Shown here: piece after piece, positions 55,861 to 64,000 of the stretch | Position numbering within the stretch: the stretch's first letter is position 1 | How the letters are laid out: the number at the start of each line of letters is the position of its first letter | From: Pictodentalium vernedei | Lineage: Eukaryota; Mollusca; Scaphopoda; Dentaliida; Dentaliidae | Assembly: GCA_031216915.1 (NCBI GenBank) | Contig: CM062290.1 | Coordinates: forward strand, 168,535,453-168,599,452 | Direction of reading: 5' to 3' | Length of the DNA stretch: 64,000 nt | Position numbers and translations under genes: made by a program | Notes under the pieces: model-generated | Database searches by the model: none | The model's input: the letters and a program-made list of their open reading frames with translations, nothing else | What the model was told of the DNA's origin: nothing

Positions 55861-55889
<29 letters not shown>
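55861..55889. repeat. (TG)n microsatellite
   Basis: 29 bp of TG on the 3' side of the Penelope-like element. Confidence 0.95.
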
Positions 55890-55892
<3 letters not shown>

Positions 55893-56080
55893 AGGTTAAA
55901 AAATCGCACTGGCACAGACATTTCCTACTGAAACGTTTTTTTCTTTTAATATGCCGCCGAAAAATTGTTTTCATTTACTGAACCCTGATTGGTTTCAAAC
56001 ATGACAAAAAAGTACATAAAATTGATTTAAACTAAGTGATGAGCTTGGGAACTGGTTAAACTGACTGGCAAAAGTTGATG

Positions 56081-58454
56081 TTATTCATTGATGGGCTCTA
56101 ATTTAGTCCTTACAAGGATGTTACGCAAGCTTTTGTTTTTCTTATAGGCGATGACAGGTCGAAGATTCAAAGGTTCATTTAATTTAGCATTGGTAAAATT
56201 GAATTCATCTTTTAACATTTTTGCTATTTCGATATTCATTCTGTTGTACGTTAAAGTGAAAGGAATGATGGACCTCCTTTCGCATTCGCCCTCTGATATG
56301 TTCATACCAAATGGCCAGAGGGTTTGAAGCGTATGGATCCAAAAAGCTTCACGTTTTTTTCTAAATTCATCTGTTTCTTCTAATGTGTCTTTAATTGGTG
56401 GTTGTTCAAGAGGATGGATTTCGAAATCGTCCAAAGAATGGCCAGGAAGGTTAAAATGTTGTGCTACTGGGGCATCAGCATTATGTTTTATATCCTGTTT
56501 GTGTCTAGTAGCACGTTCTCGGAAAGGATTTTGACTTTGACCAACATACTGTTTCCGACATCGCTTACAAGTGATAAGGTAAATAATGTTTGGTGAATCA
56601 CAATGGATGGGGTTACGGATCTGATAATGATTTTTCGTTTGTTCGGAGGAAAATTCCTCTTTCTGATCAGGCATAAAGGTATGCAGTCTACAACGAGGCT
56701 TTTTGCAATTAAATACCGCGCCACTACCATTTTGCAACGGTCTGTTGTGTTCAATCTTCAGTGGTTCGAAATCGGTAGTTTCAGCTGGACTTTCGACCTT
56801 TTTCAGGGTTTGAGATTTCAGGCTACGCAAAAGGCGCAGCGAGTACCCTCTCGATCTGAGGGCGCCAAATAGAGTAGAACAAGCCTCATTGAAATTTACC
56901 TTATCACTTGAATTGCGGTGGAAACGAATGAGTTGTGATTTGATGATACCTTTAAATGTATGTTGAGGATGAAATGATTTTGTGTGCAACAATTGATGTG
57001 AATCAGTTGGTTTATAATACACTTTATAATCTAAATGACCGGACGCCTGAAATTGCTTGCCTTTATACACGGTCACATCGAGAAAATCAACAGAATTTTC
57101 ACTGATAGTAGCTTTCAATTTAATATTTGGATCGTGATTGTTCAAAATTTCTAAAAATTCATCAAAATCTTCTTTTGAATGTTCCCAAATAATAAAAATG
57201 TCATCTAAATATCTGAGATATACGAGAGGATGCTTTGCACATTTGCTTAAGGCATTTTCCTCCCATTCCGCTACATAAATGCTTGCAACATTAGGACTGA
57301 ATCTTTTACCCATAGGACAACCCATTATTTGTAGAAAATCTTCTCCATTGAATTGAAAGTCATTACCTTTTAAGCTCAGCTCTAAAAGATCCAAAATTTG
57401 TTCATCCGGGCGTTTCGCATCCGGGTATTTTTCAAATGCATTTTTAACTGATTTAACACCTTTATCAATATCAATGTTCGTATACATACTGTCGATATCC
57501 AAAGTAGCAAGAATTGCATTTTTTGATATTTTCAATTTCGAAATTTTTGACAGGAAATCCTGTGTATTTTTTAGATAGCTCGGATGTCTATTTGCTATAG
57601 GTTTCAGATGATAATCAATTAATTCCGAGATCGCATAAGATTCCGAATTACAATCTGATACAATTGGCCTCCCGGGTGGAGTTAAGTCATCCGTCCATGA
57701 AGAACGGTCCTTGTGGATCTTTGGTAGGATATAAAATTGTCTTGTTTGAGCACTGAGCTTAGCTGTTAAATATTTTAATTGTTTTTTTGGTAATGTGACC
57801 TTCGTCAAGGAGAAAGTTTAAGATCTTATTGAATTTTTCGATATTACTAGGCCAAATAAGTGAATCTATTTTCTTATAATGCTTGGTATTGCTGAGTTGT
57901 CTCATGGCTTCCTTTATATAATTATCCCGAGATAGAACAACTACCGACCCACCTTTGTCAGCTGGTTTAATTACTAATTTCTAATTTTTTCGAAGTTTCG
58001 TGAGGGCTCTCCGTTCACCAGCTGTTAAATTGTCTTTATCGGAGAGTATCCTCATGCTGAACACCTTTTGAATGATTCGTTTGCTAACCTCAATAATTTC
58101 GGGATCTACTTCACTATCTGGAGGTGACCAACCAGATGATTCTGTAAAAGGAAGTTTCCGACCGCTGGAGTTTCTAAAGCGGTCTGCTAATTTCATCTGC
58201 CTAAGAAAATTACAGTTGTATGATGGTAAATTTGTTTGGTTATCAGTTTTAGGCTTTGGTGCTGGTACAAAAGTTAAACCGCGATCTAAAAGCGATTTCT
58301 CTTGGGTTGTTAGATCATTGGTGCCAGACAGGTTAACCACATTAGTTCCTAATCCCACATCTGTAAGGCGGTTGTTACCTTTGCCTTTACTTAGTTTAAA
58401 TTTAGGTGGTTCAACCAGTGATCGTACATAATATTGGCGGTTCTCGTGGTCCAA
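56081..58454 (-). pseudogene. Penelope-like retroelement: N-terminal domain, reverse transcriptase, GIY-YIG endonuclease
   Basis: The minus strand has an N-terminal part (58454-57981; NLSGTNDLTTQEKSLLDRGL), a TAG at 57981-57983, the RT entry KLVIKPADKGGSVVVLSRDN, a frameshift at the T7 run 57782-57788, then 575 open codons to TAA at 56081. In these are QFYILPKIHKD, motif A ATLDIDSMYTNI, motif B MGCPMGKRFSPNVASIY, motif C YLRYLDDIFIIW, a CxxxxC linker (NCKKPRCRLHTF) and the endonuclease NIIYLITC...KQYVGQSQNPFRERATRHK. These motifs and order are those of Penelope-like elements, probably of the Neptune type. Only one stop and one frameshift separate it from an intact frame, so it is young. The 5' start is not certain. 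Confidence 0.93.
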
Positions 58455-58573
58455 TGGATTAAATCCTGAGCAACATCAAACTTCGCGTCATCAATTTTTG
58501 GTATAACGTTAACGTCCTTCACTTTCCGAATGGTTTCGTTGATGATGCTCAGGGTTCTCCTCTCTCTCTCTCT

Positions 58574-58575
<2 letters not shown>

Positions 58576-58605
<30 letters not shown>
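58576..58605. repeat. (TG)n microsatellite
   Basis: Preceded by (TC)n at 58559-58573, on the 5' side of the Penelope-like element. Confidence 0.95.
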
Positions 58606-58608
<3 letters not shown>

Positions 58609-58793
58609 TCTTACCAACTTGACGAGGTAACTAGACAAAAGAGTTTGCGTGTTTCGCCTTACCGAGGTACAAAAGACAAAAGAAACCCTTTACCTCGGTT
58701 GTTTTCCCAGAACTGTACCGGCAAAACGAGGTTGAAACCGTTAGTCCACACAAAGGACAGACAATGGGGTACCTCGGTATGTAGGGAAAACAA

Positions 58794-58895
<102 letters not shown>

Positions 58896-59115
58896 AAGTA
58901 TAGGAATGTAGTGGGCGCGTGTGTTTGTTGGGAAAGTCGAGGCACTTGACTCAAATGCCCTAAGGTACCGCAGTCCCATATAAAAAAGCCAGAGTTCGTC
59001 ACTACAGAGTGTTTCAGTTACAATCGAAAAAGGAGCAGCTCTAAAGGCACCAGTGTTAGTAGTTATCGAACGTATCTGGTCATGATGAAATGTTCTCACT
59101 GTAATTATTATGATA

Positions 59116-59313
59116 CCAGGGGCCAATACTATAAAACGTTTACAATTGTATTTTCCCGAATTGTATTTTCTACAAGTGAATATAAATGACAGAAAAGAAT
59201 CATTAGCATTTCAAAAATGCTAATGGTTCATTTCAATTAGTTATTTCCATAAACAGAAAAATACAATTCTGAAAAAATTCAACTGTAAAAGGATTATAAT
59301 ATTGGTCACTGGT
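59116..59313. mobile_element. Foldback MITE
   Basis: Ends ACCAGGGGCCAATACTATAA and, on the other strand, ACCAGTGACCAATATTATAA; the centre CATTAGCATTTCAAAAATGC folds back. A fragment is at 43070-43180. Confidence 0.75.
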
Positions 59314-59350
59314 CACAATCGAGAGGTCAGCAGCTCCAGAACCATTTTTA

Positions 59351-60251
59351 TACGCCCGTTTTGAAAAAAACGGGTCGTATTATGGTATACCGCTGTCCGT
59401 CCGCCCGTCCGTCTGTCCGTCCGGTCACACGTCGTACGATCACTCAAGAACGTTTTGAGAGATTTTCGTGATTTTTGGGTAGGTGGTGTATATCGATGGA
59501 GGGAAGCTCCCTTTCGTTTAGTGTCGCCGTTCGATTAGTCATTCCAGAGTTATGGTGACTATTACTTTGAAAATTGTTGATTTTTTACACGTCGTACGAT
59601 AACTCGAGAACGCTTTGAGAGATTTTCGTGATTTTTGGGTAGGTGGTGTATATCGATGGAGGGAAGCTCCCTTTCGTTTTGTGTCGCCATTCGATTAGTC
59701 ATTCCAGAGTTATGGGACTTTATTACTTAGAAAATTGTTGATTTTTTACACGTCGTACGATAACTCGAGAACGCTTTGAGAGATTTTCGTGATTTTTGGG
59801 TAGGTGGTGTATATCGATGGAGGGAAGCTCCCTTTCGTTTTGTGTCGCCATTCGAGTAGTCATTCCAGAGTTATGGGACTTTATTACTTAGAAAATTGTT
59901 GATTTTTTACACGTCGTACGATAACTCGAGAACGCTTCGAGAGATTTTCACTATTTTTTGGTAGGTGGTTTATGTTGATGGAAGGAAGCTCCCTCTCGGT
60001 TGGTGTTGCCGTTCGATTAGTAATTCCAGAGTTATGGGACTTTATTACTTAGAAAATCGTTGATTTTTTCTTGAAGTTATGATCTCTATAGACATAAGAT
60101 ATATACATGAAATTCAAATAATTTTATTTCCAAATTATTGAACACAGTATGTTGTTGGTTATGATTATTGTACAAGAATATAAAAGAACCTGACAAGTAC
60201 ACATGTATACTCATATTGTGTGCTTCCCTCTTGTAATTAATAACGGGCGTA
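59351..60251. mobile_element. TIR-bounded element with ~161-bp tandem core
   Basis: TACGCCCGTT at 59351-59360 and AACGGGCGTA at 60242-60251 are inverted ends. A subterminal hairpin (CCCGTTTTGAAAAAAACGGG) and a GTCCGTCC-rich leader follow the left end. The core is four units starting at 59427, 59587, 59748 and 59909, each with ACACGTCGTACGATAACTCG and GGGAAGCTCCCTTTCG. Units 2 and 3 are nearly identical. Layout resembles the bivalve pearl-type elements, by analogy only. Confidence 0.8.
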
Positions 60252-60286
60252 TCATGCGATCATGGCGCAGCTGTTTATTGTTAGTT

Positions 60287-60622
60287 GAGGGCGCGATGAC
60301 TCATTGGTCAGAACACTGGACTTTAAATCGAAAAGTAGGCGGCTCGATCCTGACCAGAGTTGTGTCCTTGAGCATGACCCTTAATCCCAGTTGCCCACAT
60401 GGGTGCATGGTGGCGCTGTATACTAAGGTGTAGTGCATGTCAATGGTGCACTTGCGGTCAACCGCTGCTCTTCTTGTGAAGAGTTCATAAGTTGGAGAGT
60501 GTGGCAGTTGCTCGCCGATGCTAGGTGGTCCTCTCCGGGTACTCTGGCTTTCTCCGCGTGTAAATCTGTCATACACTATGAGATCCCGGTCGTTGAAAGT
60601 GTCGTTAAACTCCAATAAACAA
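60287..60622 (+). mobile_element. tRNA-derived SINE, diverged copy
   Basis: Head GAGGGCGCGATGACTCATTG, core TTGTGTCCTTGAGCATGACC, block GGTGGTCCTCTCCGGGTACT, tail AAACTCCAATAAACAAGAC. Part of the middle is replaced by unrelated sequence. Confidence 0.8.
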
Positions 60623-62010
60623 GACAAACTTGCATTAGCTAGTTTGTCCGTTCCTAATAAAATCATTCATCGTGGGAGCCGGTTTTCGAGCACATGCACT
60701 TGTTCTTTATCACAACAGAGTTTCGTCCCTCCCTTCTGACATTTAGGCCAGCATATCTACTTTGCGTTGTGTCAAATTAAACACCCCTTCGTGATATTCC
60801 TACCGACTGGGCAGCGCCTTTATTATGTCTCCACAACAGGATTCAAATGTATACATTATCGTATTATATCGGCAAAGTTTCGAGATGCATTGAAATTGGG
60901 GGAAATTGTATTGATTGACTGTTCCAATTGAAGACAGCTTAAAAATTCAAAGAAAAATAAGTGAATAAACATAATGAATAGGTTCATATATAAAATCATA
61001 GCTAATTACTCACGTATATACACGAACGCAGTACACCTTTTGTGGTGAGAAAAAGGGGGAGTTTTTTGGGTAAAGTACCCAATGTTATTCCAGACATCAA
61101 TAGCGCGATTATAACAGAAAAAGTGTACAGCTGACGTCTACCTAATCAACGTATTCTCTCACAGGAAATTTGATAAATTAATTATCTTTAAAATTATATA
61201 GTTTGGGCCATTTATGTTAAATTTGCCTAAAAGATCCTATATTCTTAGAATTACAGTTAAAAAAATTCTTCGTTTTGTAACTGCAGAAGGTGAAAAACTG
61301 ACGATGAATTAGTGGGCGCCTCTGCCACCCGTTTTGGCAAGGAAAGTAAACGCGTCACAAAGAGATCAGTGAATGGAAATGTTTGGACGCACAATTGTCG
61401 ATTTATTGTAAGTCTCCAGTTTTCTAATATACAGCTGAGAATAAGAAAGTAGTTTTATTAATGACATTGATACATATTAACAGCAATACTTCACAGCGCT
61501 AACATTTGAATTGTTCCATCTGTGCGATGTGCATCATTTTCAGGGAAAAGTCGAGACTGTGTAGTATACTATGGGGTGTTTGATGATAGACTGTGTGAGA
61601 CACGGTGCGGTACTCGGAAGTTTGCCTGAAACTGTGTGCTCAATTTTTATGTAAATGCACAACCAGTTTTGTTCCAGACGGTAGAGTGTGTATTATGAAT
61701 ATATTTGTTTACATAGTTTAATGATCACTTTTGTGTTCCTATGCAAGGAATTTTGTCACCCTTTTCGAAGAGAAGTGAGATGAGACTGGAGTAGTATATT
61801 CAGTGAAAAGGAATGAAAGAAATAAAAATTACTATATTTCGAATTTAAAAATGTGGTTTTCATTTCTCGTTGCCAATAAGGACATAATCTCACATTGTGG
61901 ATTCCTTAAATGTTTGTTGGATAAACATGTATGATAAACACGGACGATACATTCCTACCAGAATTGAAAAAGGATATTAAAATCGGGATTTTTTAAAAGC
62001 CGTTAAGATC
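60623..62010. other. Putative upstream region of the exon at 62011
   Basis: AT-rich, largely free of recognised repeats, which is unusual here and fits promoter plus 5' UTR or first intron. No TATA box or other site could be assigned. Confidence 0.35.
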
Positions 62011-62165
62011 ATGGCGTGGCTCACTGATACCAGTGCAGGAGTCGCAGTGCTCGGATTAATTTGCTTCGTTGCTGCACTCGCATTGTTTATCATCATTATC
62101 GTCCTGTGCTGCAAATTTTGCTGTAACGATCCAGACGAGGACAAAGGAAGCGATTCGAACGACGA
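62011..62165 (+). CDS. First coding exon of a small single-pass membrane protein, or a 52-residue protein
   Basis: ATG at 62011 opens MAWLTDTSAGVAVLGLICFV then AALALFIIIIVLCCKFCCND, a clear membrane segment of about 22 residues, a CCKFCC juxtamembrane cluster (palmitoylation-like), and an acidic tail PDEDKGSDSNDE. At 62166 the sequence GTAAGTATCT is a strong splice donor, giving exon end phase 2. Without splicing, TAA at 62167-62169 ends a 52-residue protein. The topology (short lumenal N-terminus, Cys cluster, acidic cytosolic side) resembles synaptotagmin-like or small integral membrane proteins. I do not assign a family. It is below usual ORF length cut-offs. Confidence 0.6.
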
Positions 62166-62361
62166 GTAAGTATCTGTTTTTTATTCTTTGTTCAAACCTT
62201 GAAAATTCTCAAACAAAATATTTCACATTTTAGGATAGGGACAGGAAGCGTTTCAAGTTAAGGATGCGGGAGAGGGGTGTTGATGGAAGGGTGCACACAC
62301 CTTTATGTATATCAGTAGTGGCCCATGTGCCTTTGTTGAATTGTAATAATACATAGTTGTA

Positions 62362-62615
62362 TTAACCCTTTACCTAACATGAAAAGCAGACGACACTTGC
62401 AAACAAAATTCTTGAATATCTATTTTTTCTCTCATTTTGTGTCTCAAAAACATAGGTTGGGACCCTTCATTGGAACGAGCTCGACGAGCTCGTTCCAATG
62501 AGGGGTCATAACCTATGTTTTTGAGACAAAAAAATGAAAAAATAATGCAAATTAATTGGCGATTTTTGAGAATAGCGCTGGCAGGTTTTGAGCGTTAGGT
62601 TGGGTAAAGGGTTAA
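62362..62615. mobile_element. TTAACCC palindromic MITE, in the intron after the exon
   Basis: TTAACCCTTTACCTAACATG to GTTGGGTAAAGGGTTAA; reverse orientation relative to 24938. The right TTAA (62612-62615) is also the left end of the next element. Confidence 0.9.
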
Positions 62616-62881
62616 AATGATATATAAGTAAGGACAATTTACACAAATATACATAAAAATGAAGGTTGTGATGTATAGAACACGGAAAATACATGCAATC
62701 AACTTACAGAGTTGACAGCAAGCACCAATGGTTCCTGAAAGTCTGCTACCGTATTTCGTGTTCTATACATCATTACATTCATTTTGGTGTATAATTTGTT
62801 TATATTTAATTCGAATTTATGAAATATCAGAGGTTGGAATTTCAAGATAAACAAATTTCCCATACTTATATAAAACCTTAA
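62616..62881. mobile_element. TTAA-ended foldback element, copy F (short form)
   Basis: Between TTAA 62612-62615 and TTAA 62878-62881. The right terminus on the minus strand is TTAAGGTTTTATATAAGTAT. The middle of the longer copies is deleted, leaving mostly the two arms (ATGAAGGTTGTGATGTATAG against its complement). Confidence 0.8.
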
Positions 62882-63177
62882 TGACTAACACACATCTCTA
62901 TCGAGAGGAATGGATATTTGTGGCTCCATATTTAACAAATTTCCTTACTGGACCAAAGAAATTGTTAAATATGAAGTTCAGTAGGAGAATTTCTTTAATA
63001 TGAAGCCAAAATTTGCATTTTTCTGCACTTTAAAGGTCGTGGTGAAGACAATTCTTACGAGGGAATCTTCGGTCACATCTTAAAAGTGTGCACCTTGATG
63101 CAAATCCCCAATACGATTGCAATAAGGGGAACCGAAATAAGAAATCTAAGTTTCAGGTGATTGCATATGTGTTTCGA

Positions 63178-63532
63178 CAGAGGTGGCGGAAGCACGAGAC
63201 AAGCGGAGGGGCACTCATTTCCAAAGCCACCATGGTTCGGCACAGTGGGAAAAATGTTAAAATCGTATATCTGTAAATGAACCGTGAAACACTCTAGTCT
63301 TTCGTTTAGACGAGCCCGCCGCGGTGTGCTCACTGCCCTATCCATTTCTTCTACTTCAATCATCATCTTGAAAGTGGGATTCTTTCGCCAAATTTTGTTT
63401 GGATTTGCAAATAATATATTACAGGAATGTCTGTATATTGACACGTTTGCATGCGTCAATTTTAAAAGTCATTGTGTAACCGCGTAACATGCCTGTGGAA
63501 AAAAAAGTGGAGGGGCACATGTCCGCCGCCTC
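63178..63532. mobile_element. hAT MITE (22710 family), third copy
   Basis: Left end CAGAGGTGGCGGAAGCAC. Body shares ATCGTATATCTGTAAAT, CATTTCTTCTACTTCAATCA, TGTTTGGATTTGCAAATAAT and TGTATATTGACACGTTTGC with 22710-23152. The right terminus is eroded and no target duplication was found. Confidence 0.8.
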
Positions 63533-63839
63533 GTTGTTAAGAGGAACCCCCCTTCCCCAGCCCCGATACACTGGTCTAACCCCAAATAATGAATATGGAC
63601 TCTTCTAATTGCTGCATATGAACTGAAATGGAAATGGAAATGGAAGATACTCCCAGGGTTCAGGGGGTTTTAAAATCTTAATATTTTTTAAAGATTTTAA
63701 ATTAGAAGTCTGCTTTAACACTTTCTCCAAATTCGCGATGTGTCCGCAAAGAAACTTGCCGGTGCTTCTTCGGCAAATGGTGAAAAGTTCAATTGGTCGC
63801 TTGCAGCTTTTACATTCCAAGTTCCAAAACCGGAGAGAG

Positions 63840-63980
63840 CCGATGTAAAAGGAATGGAAGTCCGTAGGAACGTTAGTCCCTCTGGACTATTATTCCGCGG
63901 AATTATAGTCCTAGGTCTAACATTTCTAGGAATAGTAGTCCGACTAATTTTCCTACGGACTTCCATTCCTGTTACACCGG
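63840..63980. repeat. Foldback with ~40-bp arms
   Basis: CCGATGTAAAAGGAATGGAA and GTCCGTAGGAA pair with TTCCTACGGACTTCCATTCC and TGTTACACCGG. Inner GTCC/GGAC pairs extend it. Confidence 0.82.
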
Positions 63981-64000
63981 TAACCTCACGTATTCCTCGT

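Noticed and set aside
56603..56872. Plus-strand ORF over the Penelope-like element
   Set aside because: Antisense shadow of the RT/GIY-YIG frame.
59427..60066. Regular repeats that could be taken for a CRISPR array
   Set aside because: Units are contiguous 161-bp repeats without spacers, in a eukaryotic context.

Overview
The window looks like a repeat-dense, gene-poor stretch of an animal genome, AT-rich and with eukaryotic gene signals (splice sites, a TATA-like box, poly(A)-like signals, tRNA-derived SINEs). No operons, ribosome binding sites or CRISPR arrays were found. An invertebrate is likely. A mollusc is my guess, because the short motif GGGAGATAA recurs (near 26980, 27572 and 50028), which I remember as common in molluscan DNA, and because the TIR-bounded ~161-bp tandem repeat at 59351-60251 recalls bivalve elements. 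Neither point is proof.

Real host coding sequence is sparse. It comprises a single-exon acidic ORF (973-1515, minus), a probable terminal exon behind a good splice acceptor (41698-42061, plus), a first exon encoding a short membrane segment (62011-62165, plus), and an intronless, broken EML-type WD40 copy (53725-54535, minus). Almost all else is mobile DNA. This includes two Tc1-like transposons with intact ends (13915-15378 and 37780-39353), a pogo/Tigger-type relic (2525-3040), a nearly full-length Penelope-like element with reverse transcriptase and GIY-YIG domains (56081-58454), two CR1/jockey-like LINE 3' ends (4883-6330, 43440-44404), an L1-like fragment (6509-6807), seven copies of one tRNA-derived SINE, two of a second, and hAT- and pogo-type MITEs.

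Two non-autonomous families end at TTAA and are strongly palindromic. One (250 bp, terminus TTAACCCTTTACC) is present about ten times. The other (terminus TTAAGGnnnTATATAAG) is present six times. Copies of both families abut at shared TTAA sites, and both appear to have used the same TTAA in two copies of one hAT MITE. Nested insertions with readable target duplications give a partial order of events.

The least explained item is a ~1.1-kb unit carrying a proline-rich, basic-tailed ORF preceded and followed by a GC-rich double hairpin. Two units lie head to tail at 19980-22103 (minus) and one at 45281-46235 (plus). A lone hairpin lies at 39482-39540. The three ORFs are clearly related, all carry in-frame amber codons, and the hairpin stems keep pairing despite base changes. 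I do not recognise the family.

Other structure: many long G or C homopolymers (20-24 bp) often abutting (GT)n, two unrelated long tandem arrays (28190-29930, 59427-60066), and several near-perfect hairpins of 20-54 bp per arm.
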